DNA from: RFSX01 sp965230215
Lineage (GTDB): Bacteria > Bacteroidota > Bacteroidia > Chitinophagales > Saprospiraceae
DNA: 64,000 nt
Direction: 5' to 3'
Assembly (NCBI GenBank): GCA_965230215.1
Contig: CBDDKN010000004.1
Span: forward strand, 62,001-126,000
Shown: positions 39,997-48,723 of the stretch, one piece after another
Layout of the letters: each line of letters begins with the position of its first letter
How positions within the stretch are numbered: the stretch's first letter is position 1
Position numbers and translations under genes: made by a program
Notes under the pieces: generated by a model
The model's database searches: none
The model's input: only the letters and a program-made list of their open reading frames with translations
Told to the model about the DNA's origin: nothing

Positions 39997-40290
39997 CTAT
40001 TTTTCAAAGGCCAGTTCAGCTTGAGCCTCAATGGCATTGACCTGGGAGATGAATTCATGCATGCTTTCTGGTATATTGTCCAGAGCGCTGCTGATTTCAT
40101 TGAGAATGTCCAGTAGGCTTTCAATGCGTCCTTTGGTATCAAAGAATTTATTGACAACTACAATTTTCTTCTGATAAATGATGCAATATCCTGATTTGAA
40201 TTGACCTTTTTCATATCTAATTGTATACTCAAGGTCTTTGAAAAGCTGTTCTATCTTTGTTAGTGTTGGCTTATTATATTTTATCTTCAT
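39997..40290 (-). CDS. Conserved small protein of unknown function
   Basis: The 97-residue product begins MKIKYNKPTLTKIEQLFKDL at an ATG (40290); an in-frame TTG seven codons upstream is possible. It has an early basic region, a beta-rich middle (YEKGQFKSGYCIIYQKKIVV), and a C-terminal helix-rich half. It has no signal peptide or membrane segment, so it is likely cytoplasmic. I do not recognise a function. A -7-like TATATTTG lies about 20 bases upstream. The gene lies beside the MBL hydrolase on the same strand. Confidence 0.6.
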   Translation of the reverse strand: MKIKYNKPTLTKIEQLFKDLEYTIRYEKGQFKSGYCIIYQKKIVVVNKFFDTKGRIESLLDILNEISSALDNIPESMHEFISQVNAIEAQAELAFEK

Positions 40291-40332
40291 CCTCTTATTA
40301 TCTCGGACCAAATATAAAAGAATTTTATATAT

Positions 40333-40956
40333 ATGGATAAACTTAATATTAGAATCATATGCGCTTTTTTCGTTCTCTTTTTTTTAGCTGCACAATCACT
40401 GGAAGCTCAGGAAAATAGGTTTAGCGCTTCTGCGGTTGCAGGGATCTCTGCAGCACAGTTGGGTGGAGATAGTATTGCAGGATATAATAAGATGGGTATG
40501 ACTGTAGGCTTGAGGCTGAGTTATGATTTTGAGTCCAAGTTTGATGTCAGTATGGAATTGCTTTATTCTCAAAGGGGAAGCAGGAGCAGCATTGGATTTT
40601 CCAGTTCGGGTTCAAACACAACAGTGCTCAATTATATCGAGATTCCTGTGTATGTGACATTAAATGATTGGTTGATTGAAAAAGAAGACTATTATAAGGT
40701 GGGCATTTTTGGTGGGTTAAGTTATGGATATCTGATATCTGCCAGCAGTACCAACAATATACTCCGCGGCCGAGAGAATGAATTCAATGATCATGACATC
40801 AGTTTGCGTGTAGGTGTTTATTATGCTTTCAACAAAAACCTTATATTTCGCACCTACTATACAGATTCGTTAGTCGATCTTGTACAGGGAGATTTATTTA
40901 ACACCGATGGATTGAACAGTTTTTTCTGGACTTTCCGTCTTGAATACCGTTTTTAA
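40333..40956 (+). CDS. Predicted outer-membrane beta-barrel protein
   Basis: This 207-residue protein has a signal peptide (IICAFFVLFFLAAQSLEAQ) and alternating beta strands through the rest, ending in FRLEYRF with a C-terminal aromatic residue typical of outer-membrane barrels. The pattern (AVAGISAAQLGGD, YNKMGMTVGLRLSY, YIEIPVYVTL) resembles the porin-family/OMP beta-barrel domain common in Bacteroidota. It starts two bases upstream of the next lipoprotein gene's operon partner and likely shares its transcript. The specific role is unknown. Confidence 0.8.
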   Translation: MDKLNIRIICAFFVLFFLAAQSLEAQENRFSASAVAGISAAQLGGDSIAGYNKMGMTVGLRLSYDFESKFDVSMELLYSQRGSRSSIGFSSSGSNTTVLNYIEIPVYVTLNDWLIEKEDYYKVGIFGGLSYGYLISASSTNNILRGRENEFNDHDISLRVGVYYAFNKNLIFRTYYTDSLVDLVQGDLFNTDGLNSFFWTFRLEYRF

Positions 40957-40958
40957 AT

Positions 40959-41432
40959 ATGAAGCGTATACTGAATTTAGCATGTATGTTTAGTCTATTG
41001 GTTTTCATTTCTTGCAAGCAAGATGCACCAAAAGAACCGGAGACACCACAACCGGTTTACCCGGCTATGTCTCTGGAACAGCAGAAAAGTCTTTTTGATA
41101 ATGTGGACTATCTTGATTTTATTTTTCATGATTACCCATTCTCAATGAGTCAGAGTGAAAAACCAAGTATCCAAACGAATATCAGTTATGTAGGCAGAGA
41201 GCCTGTTTTTGAAATACCTGCTACGTGCAAACCCATTGCAAGGCAGTTTTACCAGATCCAAGGGGAGATTGTTATAGAGGCGGATGTGTATTACAGTGAC
41301 CCATGTTATTTCTATGTTTTCTATGAGAATGGAAAAGCTGTGTATGCCAATAAGATGACAACAAATGGTATAGGATTTTTCGGCAACATTCTGAATCAAG
41401 CTATTAATGCAGCAAAACAAGCAAGGGGATAG
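40959..41432 (+). CDS. Small lipoprotein of unknown function
   Basis: The 157-residue product has the lipoprotein signal MKRILNLACMFSLLVFISCK, with lipobox FISC. The mature part begins with a proline- and glutamate-rich stretch (KEPETPQPVYPAM), followed by a globular domain of about 110 residues (SLFDNVDYLDFIFHDYPFSM, ATCKPIARQFYQIQG, two further Cys). I do not recognise the domain. It begins two bases after the beta-barrel gene and overlaps the downstream Ppx/GppA gene by 26 bases, so the three genes are probably one operon. Confidence 0.72.
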   Translation: MKRILNLACMFSLLVFISCKQDAPKEPETPQPVYPAMSLEQQKSLFDNVDYLDFIFHDYPFSMSQSEKPSIQTNISYVGREPVFEIPATCKPIARQFYQIQGEIVIEADVYYSDPCYFYVFYENGKAVYANKMTTNGIGFFGNILNQAINAAKQARG

Positions 41433-42336
41433 ACTTGCAGTTATAGATCTTGGAAGTAATACCTTCCATCTCCTCATTGTAGAGAAAACCAATGCGCCAC
41501 CGTATTTCAAGGAAATATACAGGGAACGACAATTTATTTATATAAGCGCTGATGGCTTGGAGCAGATTCCAGAGGCCAGGATTTTGGATGCGCTTATCTG
41601 TATTCGAAAATTTAAATCTCAGTGTGACTTCTTTGATTGCGATGATATCACTGCGGTAGGAACCGCAGCCTTGAGGACGGCAGGGAATGGAGAGGATATC
41701 ATCAGAAGGATGTTGAGCGAATCAGGTATTCAGGTGTCGTTGATTGATGGCGTCCGTGAGGCCGAATTGATATACAAAGGTACCTCATGCCTTGACAGAG
41801 AGATTGAAGACCCATATATAATTATGGATATTGGAGGTGGTAGTGTGGAGTATATCGTAGGAGATGAAAGAAAATTGTTGTTTTCTAATTCTTACCCAAC
41901 TGGTATTTCAGTCATCAGGAACAACTACAAATTATCTGAACCGGCCAGAACCATGCAAATCAAAGATGTGCATGCTTCACTCAGAAAATTTTATACCGAC
42001 ATGTTTGGTTTTATCAGCGAGCAACCCGTCAAATATCTGATAGGTTCCTCTGGGCCTTTTGAGATAATTGAATCAATTAATAACAACAGTCCGAGTTCCG
42101 CGGGCAATATTTATAGCAAAACAGTCTGTCAGAATATTGCTGGACAGATACTCACTTCCGATGTTGAAGGCAGGGCTCAAATCAAGGGCATGCCTGTTCA
42201 AAGGGCTGATTTAAGCAAGGAGTCTTTCATCCTTATATCTTTTATTCTCGACGAAATTCACAGTTTGGAGCAGGTGGTGGTATCTCCATTTGCATTGAAA
42301 GAAGGGATTATTGCAGAGAAATTTAATCTAATCTAA
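41407..42336 (+). CDS. Ppx/GppA family phosphatase (exopolyphosphatase)
   Basis: This 309-residue protein has the ASKHA fold. The N-terminal phosphate-1 motif LAVIDLGSNTFHLLIVE (residues 10-26) and the phosphate-2-like MDIGGGSVEYI around residue 140 are clear; TAALRTAGNG and GVREAELIYKG are family features. Family members hydrolyse polyphosphate or pppGpp. Which applies here cannot be told from sequence, but a rel gene lies just downstream on the opposite strand. It starts at an ATG inside the preceding lipoprotein gene. Confidence 0.92.
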   Translation: MQQNKQGDRLAVIDLGSNTFHLLIVEKTNAPPYFKEIYRERQFIYISADGLEQIPEARILDALICIRKFKSQCDFFDCDDITAVGTAALRTAGNGEDIIRRMLSESGIQVSLIDGVREAELIYKGTSCLDREIEDPYIIMDIGGGSVEYIVGDERKLLFSNSYPTGISVIRNNYKLSEPARTMQIKDVHASLRKFYTDMFGFISEQPVKYLIGSSGPFEIIESINNNSPSSAGNIYSKTVCQNIAGQILTSDVEGRAQIKGMPVQRADLSKESFILISFILDEIHSLEQVVVSPFALKEGIIAEKFNLI

Positions 42337-42343
42337 AAACAAA

Positions 42344-42364
42344 TTTAGGACGGCCTAAAAAAAA
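42344..42364 (-). terminator. Weak terminator after the Fur-family gene
   Basis: On the minus strand, TTTAGG and CCTAAA (42344-42359) form a 6-bp stem with a four-base loop, followed by a T-rich run (TTTGTTTTT). It would end the rel-fur transcript just before the convergent Ppx gene. Confidence 0.5.
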
Positions 42365-42838
42365 CTACTTCTGGGTTCTTTCACATGCCCCATCGCACTT
42401 GCCATATAGGTTTAGAGAATGGTGGGTCACCTTAAAATGTAGTAATTCTCCCATCATATCTTTGATGTTCTGAATTCGGGGATCGCAAAACTCCAATACT
42501 TTTCCGCAGTCAATACAGAGCAAGTGGTCATGTTGCTTGAATCCGTAAGACTTTTCATATTGCGTCAGGTTCTTTCCAAATTGGTGTTTGGTTACAAGGT
42601 CACAATTGACCAGCAATTCCAATGTATTATATACAGTAGCCCTTGAGACACGATAGTTCTGGTTTTTCATATGTATATACAAGGCCTCTGCATCGAAATG
42701 ATCGTTTCTTCGATATATTTCTTCCAATATGGTATACCGCTCCGGTGTCTTGCGGTATTGGTTGTTTTCCAGGTAACGCGTAAACAAAGTCTTTACCTCC
42801 TCGATTATCTTCTCCAAATGCTTTTCAGAAACTTCCAT
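42365..42838 (-). CDS. Fur family transcriptional regulator
   Basis: The 157-residue product has an N-terminal winged-helix domain (RKTPERYTILEEIYRRNDHF, then VSRATVYNTLELLV) and a C-terminal metal-binding and dimerisation domain (KQHDHLLCIDCGKVLEFCD). The CIDC pair together with the C-terminal CDGAC would bind structural zinc. Members repress iron- or peroxide-responsive genes; the exact sensor type (Fur, PerR or Zur) cannot be decided here. It starts at an ATG only one base after the rel stop codon, so rel and this gene should be co-transcribed. Confidence 0.9.
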   Translation of the reverse strand: MEVSEKHLEKIIEEVKTLFTRYLENNQYRKTPERYTILEEIYRRNDHFDAEALYIHMKNQNYRVSRATVYNTLELLVNCDLVTKHQFGKNLTQYEKSYGFKQHDHLLCIDCGKVLEFCDPRIQNIKDMMGELLHFKVTHHSLNLYGKCDGACERTQK

Positions 42839-42839
42839 A

Positions 42840-45074
42840 TTAGTTTTTAATTACCCTAGTAACATTGCTTACGCCGTCAAGTTTATGAATGGCCTGCATA
42901 ACAACATTCAGTTGGTCCTTGTTTTTGACAAAGATACTTACCTTTCCTTCAAAATATCCCTGATTACCTGCTATACTGAATGATCTTATATTAATACCGA
43001 GATTGTTGGACAACTCCGAAGTAATTTTTTGAATTACCCCAGGACCAGAATCTACTCCTGTTATGCTTAGGTCTACAATGAAATTGCTGCCGGATCCCGC
43101 CGTACTCCATTCGGCTTTGAGAACACGATAACCATAATTGGCCAATAAGTGGGTAGCATTTTTACAGTTGACTCTATGAATTTTAAGTCCTTTTCCCGAA
43201 GTCAGATAGCCGAAAATATCATCTCCCTGTACAGGGCTACAACATTGGGCCAGTGAATATTCGTACTGTTCAATAGGCTCACCATCTACAAGGATATTGC
43301 TCTTTCCCTCTATACTCGATTTCTTGGTGACCTTTTCTTCATCAGTAGGAGCCAGAGTGCCTTTATCCTCTGGAACCACTTCGTTTTTCTTCTCAACAAG
43401 CTTGTTGTTTTCAACATCAAAGAGCTTCAGGTCAGGCATTTTGATATCCCCCGAAGCAATAGCAAAGTAATAATCAGGCCTGCTGTTAAACCCGTTTCTC
43501 TTGACGAGAAAATCGATATTATTTTCGAAATTGAGTTTGGAATTCTTGAGCTTACGCGCCAGAGCTTCTTTTCCAAGCTCACCTTTTTGCCTTTTTTCTT
43601 CCTTCATGGCCGACCGGATCTTGGAACGCGCCTTACCGGTCACTGTTAGTTTGAGCCAATGCTCAGAAGGTTTCTGATTCTTATTGGTGGTTACCTGAAT
43701 CTGATCTCCATTTTTCAATACATGCCCCATGGGAACCAACTTGTTGTTGACCTTTATGGCCGTGGCGTGATAACCCACATCTGAGTGAATATCGAATGCA
43801 AAATCCAATGCTGTAGCGCCTTCTGGCAAAATACGCATATCTCCGTTGGGCGTGAAAACAAAGACCTCTTTGTGGAACAGATTCGTTTTGAAATCATTAA
43901 GGAATTCTAAAGCGTCAGAATGTTGCGTTTCCAGGAGCGCTCTCACATTGTCAAGCCACTTGTCATATACATTATTATTGTTCTTGACTCCTTTGTACTT
44001 CCAGTGCGCCGCAAATCCACGTTCCGCGATATCATCCATGCGTTCGGTTCTGATCTGCACTTCAACATATCTTCCTTTTGGTCCTATAACCGTCGTGTGC
44101 AATGACTCATAACCATTACTCTTGGGCGTGGTAATCCAGTCCTTGAGTCTTTCTGGTATGGGGTTGTATACATCCGTAATTATCGAATATATCTGCCAGC
44201 ATAATGATTTCTCCTTTTCAATAGGAACATCAACGATTATCCGCACAGCAAACAGATCATAGATCTCTTCGAATGGCACCTGCTTCTTTTCAATTTTAGA
44301 GAATATCGAAGAGATAGCCTTTGATCTTCCCATCACCCTGTAATCAACCTCAAGTTCGTTGAGTTTTTTGTTGAGCGGTTTGATGAACTCCTTGATGTAT
44401 TTGTTTCGGTCTGCTTCACCTGCCTGTAGCTTTTCAACGATATCTGAATATTTTTCAGGCTCATTTATCTTGAGACAGATGTCGTTAAACTCGGTTTTGA
44501 TATTGTAGAGTCCCAGTCTGTGTGCCAATGGGGCATAGACATAACTCGTTTCGGCAGCAATCCGGATTTGCTTTTGTCTGGGCATCGAACCGATCGTTCT
44601 CAGATTATGAAGCCTGTCAGCCATCTTGATAAGCACAACACGCACATCGTAGACCAGACTGCTCAATACCTTTTTGAAGTTTTCAGCTTGTTTGTTTTCA
44701 ACATTATATGTTCCATCCAACTTTGTCAATCCATCTACGATACGCGTTATTTTAGGACCAAATATTTCCGCAATATCTTCCAATGTGGTATCCGTATCCT
44801 CAACGACATCATGAAGCAAGGCACTGATAACGGAGGTGGCTCCCAAACCAATCTCCTCATAACAGATTCTGGCTACTTCAATAGGGTGGAACACATAAGG
44901 TTCTCCAGATTTTCTTCTTTGATAATTATGGGCTTTCAGGATCAATTGGTATGCCTTGTCAAGATCCTTAAGGTCTTGCTCAGTGCATTTGGGACGCACT
45001 TTTTTTATCAAGGCGTCAAACGCTTTGTCAATTTGCTTGTATTCAGCCTGCGATATGGCTTTTCCTTTGGGCAT
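42840..45074 (-). CDS. rel: Bifunctional (p)ppGpp synthetase/hydrolase (RelA/SpoT)
   Basis: This 744-residue Rel protein controls the stringent response. It has an N-terminal HD hydrolase domain with LLHDVVEDTDTTLEDI near residues 85-100 (HD intact), a synthetase domain with GRSKAISSIFSKI, TPKSNGYESLHTTV and VEVQIRTERMDDIAERG, a TGS domain near 395-455 (VFTPNGDMRILPEGATALDF), and a C-terminal ACT domain ending DGVSNVTRVIKN. The intact HD and synthetase motifs suggest it does both reactions. It starts at an ATG with a good promoter upstream and is followed after one base by the Fur-family gene. Confidence 0.96.
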   Translation of the reverse strand: MPKGKAISQAEYKQIDKAFDALIKKVRPKCTEQDLKDLDKAYQLILKAHNYQRRKSGEPYVFHPIEVARICYEEIGLGATSVISALLHDVVEDTDTTLEDIAEIFGPKITRIVDGLTKLDGTYNVENKQAENFKKVLSSLVYDVRVVLIKMADRLHNLRTIGSMPRQKQIRIAAETSYVYAPLAHRLGLYNIKTEFNDICLKINEPEKYSDIVEKLQAGEADRNKYIKEFIKPLNKKLNELEVDYRVMGRSKAISSIFSKIEKKQVPFEEIYDLFAVRIIVDVPIEKEKSLCWQIYSIITDVYNPIPERLKDWITTPKSNGYESLHTTVIGPKGRYVEVQIRTERMDDIAERGFAAHWKYKGVKNNNNVYDKWLDNVRALLETQHSDALEFLNDFKTNLFHKEVFVFTPNGDMRILPEGATALDFAFDIHSDVGYHATAIKVNNKLVPMGHVLKNGDQIQVTTNKNQKPSEHWLKLTVTGKARSKIRSAMKEEKRQKGELGKEALARKLKNSKLNFENNIDFLVKRNGFNSRPDYYFAIASGDIKMPDLKLFDVENNKLVEKKNEVVPEDKGTLAPTDEEKVTKKSSIEGKSNILVDGEPIEQYEYSLAQCCSPVQGDDIFGYLTSGKGLKIHRVNCKNATHLLANYGYRVLKAEWSTAGSGSNFIVDLSITGVDSGPGVIQKITSELSNNLGINIRSFSIAGNQGYFEGKVSIFVKNKDQLNVVMQAIHKLDGVSNVTRVIKN

Positions 45075-45091
45075 AGTTCCGCAGTTATACT

Positions 45092-45122
45092 TAAAGTTAA
45101 GCTTCTAATTTAATAAAGACAA
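45092..45122 (-). promoter_or_regulatory. Predicted promoter of rel-fur
   Basis: On the minus strand, TTG (45122-45120), 20 bases, then TAACTTTA (45099-45092) fits TTG-N20-TAnnTTTG except the last base. It lies 17 bases before the rel ATG. An imperfect inverted repeat GATAAG...CTTATC (45143-45162) lies just upstream. Confidence 0.55.
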
Positions 45123-45216
45123 TTATAAATGAGCCCTGTCTCGATAAGCTTAATCCCTTATCAAGCACTTTACAAATGAACAACAAAAATTCCTTTGATT
45201 TGATTCACTAAATTAC

Positions 45217-45246
45217 TTGCAGTATTATGAAAAACATTTATCTTTG
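45217..45246 (+). promoter_or_regulatory. Perfect Bacteroidota-type promoter of tRNA-Leu
   Basis: TTG (45217-45219), exactly 19 bases, then TATCTTTG (45239-45246) matches TTG-N19-TAnnTTTG at every specified base. The tRNA begins 20 bases downstream. No second promoter is visible before tig. Confidence 0.85.
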
Positions 45247-45265
45247 CGCCTCGTTATTTTGACAT

Positions 45266-45347
45266 GCGGGTGTGATGAAATTGGTAGACATGCTAGACTT
45301 AGGATCTAGTGCTTCACGGCGTGGGGGTTCGAGTCCCTCCACCCGCA
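45266..45347 (+). tRNA. tRNA-Leu (anticodon UAG)
   Basis: The acceptor stem GCGGGTG (45266-45272) pairs with CACCCGC (45340-45346), with discriminator A at 45347. The anticodon arm CTAGA-CTTAGGA-TCTAG carries anticodon TAG in its loop, and a long variable arm precedes the T arm GGGGGTTCGAGTCCCTC, as expected for tRNA-Leu. CCA is not encoded. It is followed after 30 bases by the tig ATG, so the tRNA and tig may share a transcript. Confidence 0.95.
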
Positions 45348-45377
45348 CTTTTAAAGCTCCACTTCAATTTTTATCAA

Positions 45378-46712
45378 ATGAAAGTAGAAAGAAAAGATTT
45401 GGATGCTCTCACTGCAGAGCTCAAACTCGTTATTGAGAAATCCGATTATCTACCCGAATACGAAAATCAACTCAAATCCTACCAGCAGAAAGCCCAGATG
45501 AAAGGTTTCCGAAAAGGAAAAACACCGATGGGCCTTATTAAGAAAATGTATGGTGCCGCCACGATGCAGGAAGCCATCTCCAAAATTCTGGGAGAGAAGC
45601 TAAATGAAATTGTTACAGGTGATGAATATAATATCATCGGTGAACCGCTTTTTCTTGATGAAGGAAATGCGCCGGAAATAGATCATACGGCTCCTGAAGA
45701 TTATAGTTATAGATTCGAGATTGGCCTTGAACCAGAAATCGAGGTTAAAGGAGCGGGTGAAGAAGATATTTACACAAAGTATAAGGTAACTGTTGATGAC
45801 TCGGCTATTGATGAAGAAATGAAAATAGCTCGTGAAAGACTGGGTACTCAAAAAGAAGTTGACTCCAAGATAGAGGAAGGAGATGTTATCTACTTTGCTA
45901 TTTCAGGAGAAGGCCTGGAGTCGGAGTTTTCAGTGAGCTGGGATAAATTGACAGATGAATATGCCAAGGAATTAAAGGGGAAAGCCAAAGGACACAAACT
46001 TGATCTCAATGTCTATAATCTTGAAGAAGGAATGACCAGAGAGAACGTTGTCAAGTACTTCCTCAAGCTCAATGCAGAAGATGAATCAGTTGTGGTTCCA
46101 GAAGCTGAAACTTTTTCAGCTGAAATCTCTAAAGTCACACGTTTGGAACCAGCTGAGCTTAATCAAGAATTCTTCGATAAGTATTTCGGTCAGGATCAGG
46201 TTAAATCTGAAGAAGAAGCCAGAGAGAAGCTTGCTTCCTTTATTGGTGATCATTTTGACAGGGAGTCGGTTAACTACCTTAACAGAATGATCATGAACAA
46301 ATTGGTTGAAACCAATGAGTTCGATCTGCCGGAATCTTTCCTAAAGAAGTGGATCAGCAGAGAACAGGAGATGCCTGAAGATCAGTTTGATGCCTTCATC
46401 AAAGAGATGAAATGGCGTGTAATCAAGAAAAAGCTGGTACAAAAGCATGAAGTAAAGGTAGAAGAGAATGAAATTCTTGAATACTTCGTTCAAATGATTA
46501 GGAATTATTCTCCTTATATTGACGACGCAAGCCTTAAAAACACTGTTTTTTCGCTTATGAAAAACAGAGAACAGGTGAACACTGCTATCGAGACGCTAAG
46601 TAGTGGCAAGTTATTTGATGCAGTAAGGGAAGTTGTTAAATTGGAGGAAGAAGAGATAGGTAGTTCGAGCTTTACAGAAAAGGTCGAAGCTTTAAATAAA
46701 TCGATGCAATAA
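45378..46712 (+). CDS. tig: Trigger factor
   Basis: This 444-residue ribosome-associated chaperone and peptidyl-prolyl isomerase has the family layout. An N-terminal ribosome-binding domain with FRKGKTPMGLIKKMYG, a PPIase-like middle (EEGDVIYFAISGEGLES), and a helical C-terminal arm (RMIMNKLVETNEFDLPESFL) are seen. A longer frame from 45309 would run through the tRNA and is rejected; ATG 45378 begins the typical MKVERKDLDALTAELKLVIE. It is followed by clpP and clpX, the classic tig-clpP-clpX order. Confidence 0.95.
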   Translation: MKVERKDLDALTAELKLVIEKSDYLPEYENQLKSYQQKAQMKGFRKGKTPMGLIKKMYGAATMQEAISKILGEKLNEIVTGDEYNIIGEPLFLDEGNAPEIDHTAPEDYSYRFEIGLEPEIEVKGAGEEDIYTKYKVTVDDSAIDEEMKIARERLGTQKEVDSKIEEGDVIYFAISGEGLESEFSVSWDKLTDEYAKELKGKAKGHKLDLNVYNLEEGMTRENVVKYFLKLNAEDESVVVPEAETFSAEISKVTRLEPAELNQEFFDKYFGQDQVKSEEEAREKLASFIGDHFDRESVNYLNRMIMNKLVETNEFDLPESFLKKWISREQEMPEDQFDAFIKEMKWRVIKKKLVQKHEVKVEENEILEYFVQMIRNYSPYIDDASLKNTVFSLMKNREQVNTAIETLSSGKLFDAVREVVKLEEEEIGSSSFTEKVEALNKSMQ

Positions 46713-46761
46713 AAACCAGCAGGCTAGTTGCTTGTTATGTATAGCGTAAAATAAAAGATTT

Positions 46762-47466
46762 ATGTCGTATACAAATGAATTTCGCAAATACGCAACAAAG
46801 CATCTGAATCTAAATGCAGATGCGGTTAATCATCATATAGATGGGATTAATGGTATTCCGGGAATCACCGGTTTCACACCTCAAGTAATTGAAGAACGTC
46901 AGATGAACATCGTTGGAATGGATGTATTCTCTCGATTGATGATGGATAGAATTATATTCTTGGGCGTTCCTATCAATGACTATGTAGCCAATGTTGTCCA
47001 GGCTCAGCTTTTGTTCCTGGAATCAACTGATCCTAAAAGAGATGTGCAAATGTTTATCAATAGTCCTGGAGGGTCTGTAATAGCAGGATTGGGTATTTAT
47101 GATACAATGCAATATGTGACTCCAGATGTTTCAACGATCTGCACAGGTCTGGCAGCTTCTATGGGTGCTGTTTTGTTGATGTCGGGTACAAAAGGGAAGA
47201 GAACATGTCTTCAACATAGCAGGGTTATGATTCATCAGCCTTCTGGTGGAATGCAGGGACAGTTTACGGATATGGAGATTACTTATAATCTCATCAAAGA
47301 CATGCGTAAAGAGCTTTACGATATAATGGCATTTACGACTGGACAAACTTTTGAAACGATAGAGAAAGACAGTGACAGAGATAACTGGATGACCGCTCCT
47401 GAAGCTAAAGAGTATGGTATCGTGGATGAAGTACTTACAAGGGATAATCCAAGAAAAGATAAATAG
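46762..47466 (+). CDS. clpP: ATP-dependent Clp protease proteolytic subunit
   Basis: This 234-residue serine protease forms the 14-mer proteolytic barrel used with ClpX. The catalytic serine lies in CTGLAASMGAVLLMSG (near residue 132), the histidine in RVMIHQPSGG (near 157) and the aspartate in SDRDNWM (near 206). The N-terminal extension before GMDVFSRLMMDRIIFLG is longer than in E. coli, as is common in Bacteroidota. Its stop overlaps the clpX start by one base, so the two are translationally coupled. Confidence 0.96.
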   Translation: MSYTNEFRKYATKHLNLNADAVNHHIDGINGIPGITGFTPQVIEERQMNIVGMDVFSRLMMDRIIFLGVPINDYVANVVQAQLLFLESTDPKRDVQMFINSPGGSVIAGLGIYDTMQYVTPDVSTICTGLAASMGAVLLMSGTKGKRTCLQHSRVMIHQPSGGMQGQFTDMEITYNLIKDMRKELYDIMAFTTGQTFETIEKDSDRDNWMTAPEAKEYGIVDEVLTRDNPRKDK

Positions 47467-48710
47467 TGGCAACACAAAAAAATAAAGGTCAGAAGTGTTC
47501 TTTTTGTGGTCGAGACAAAAAGGACACACTCCTGCTTATTGCAGGAGTAGAAGGCCATATTTGTGAAGCCTGTGTTGAGCAAGCATATGAAATTGTAGAG
47601 GAAGAGTTGGGATCTAAATCCAAGACCAAATCCAACTATAATTTTAAATTGCCTACCGATGTGACACCAGTCAAGATCAAAGGCTTCTTGGATCAGTACA
47701 TTATAGGCCAGAATGAGGCCAAGAAGTATCTTTCTGTTAGTGTGTATAACCACTACAAAAGATTGAATCAGAAGATGACTGACGATATTGAGATCGAAAA
47801 GTCCAATATTCTTTTTGTTGGTCAGACTGGTACTGGAAAGACTTTATTGGCTAAGACAATTGCTAAATACCTGAATGTACCATTCTCAATAGTAGATGCT
47901 ACTGTTTTTACTGAAGCAGGTTACGTGGGTGAGGATGTTGAGAGTATGCTCAGCAGATTGCTGCAAGCCGCAGACTACAATGTAGAAGCTGCACAGAAAG
48001 GCATTGTCTATATCGATGAGATTGACAAGATAGCGCGCAAGAGAGATAATCCATCCATCACGAGAGATGTCTCAGGTGAAGGAGTACAACAGGCCTTACT
48101 CAAAATGTTAGAAGGTACTGAAGTCAATGTACCTCCATACGGTGGGCGTAAACACCCAGAACAGAAAATGATTACCGTAAACACACGGAATATCCTTTTC
48201 ATTATGGGTGGGGCATTTGATGGTATCAATAAACTTATTGCCCAAAGACTTAACACCCAGGTTATCGGCTTTAGCAAGGTAAATCAGGAGTTTGCCAATG
48301 AAGAGAATCTGCTTAAGTACGTTTCGCACCAGGATTTGAAGTCCTATGGTCTTATTCCGGAGCTTATCGGTAGAATGCCGGTGTTGACATATCTGAACCC
48401 TCTAGATAAGGAAACTTTGGTTCGTATTTTGACAGAACCTAAAAATGCACTTATCAAGCAATACCAAAAACTGTTTGCTCTAGAGAATATCGAGTTGCAA
48501 ATCCAAAAAGATGCAATCGACTATGTAGCGGAGAAAGCACTTGAATTCCAATTGGGTGCCAGAGGATTGAGATCCATCCTTGAAGCTATTCTTACAGATG
48601 CTATGTATGAATTGCCTTCCCAGGAGGATGTCAGAGAGTTTATCGTAGATCGTGAATACGCCACCGAGCAGTTGAAGCGCTCAGCAATATCAAAACTTCG
48701 CAGGGCTTAA
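47466..48710 (+). CDS. clpX: Clp protease ATP-binding subunit ClpX
   Basis: This 414-residue AAA+ unfoldase feeds substrates to ClpP. The N-terminal zinc-binding domain has CSFCGRDK and ICEACVEQA. The AAA+ core shows Walker A GQTGTGKT near residue 120, Walker B VYIDEIDKI near 181, and the RKHPEQKMI and LIPELIGRMPV regions. The C-terminal part with FQLGARGLRSILE is the expected sensor 2 region. The start is GTG, in a one-base TAGTG overlap with clpP. Its end lies 13 bases from the convergent glyA stop. Confidence 0.96.
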   Translation: MATQKNKGQKCSFCGRDKKDTLLLIAGVEGHICEACVEQAYEIVEEELGSKSKTKSNYNFKLPTDVTPVKIKGFLDQYIIGQNEAKKYLSVSVYNHYKRLNQKMTDDIEIEKSNILFVGQTGTGKTLLAKTIAKYLNVPFSIVDATVFTEAGYVGEDVESMLSRLLQAADYNVEAAQKGIVYIDEIDKIARKRDNPSITRDVSGEGVQQALLKMLEGTEVNVPPYGGRKHPEQKMITVNTRNILFIMGGAFDGINKLIAQRLNTQVIGFSKVNQEFANEENLLKYVSHQDLKSYGLIPELIGRMPVLTYLNPLDKETLVRILTEPKNALIKQYQKLFALENIELQIQKDAIDYVAEKALEFQLGARGLRSILEAILTDAMYELPSQEDVREFIVDREYATEQLKRSAISKLRRA

Positions 48711-48723
48711 GCAACTTAGCATA

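Noticed and set aside
39915..40157. 80-codon frame overlapping the small unknown gene
   Set aside because: It lies in a different frame of the 97-residue gene and the MBL gene start; the product resembles no family.
44520..45113. 197-codon frame antisense to rel
   Set aside because: It overlaps the conserved rel HD region and encodes no recognisable domain.
45309..45377. Longer tig reading frame starting at 45309
   Set aside because: It begins inside the tRNA-Leu gene; the family N-terminus starts at ATG 45378.
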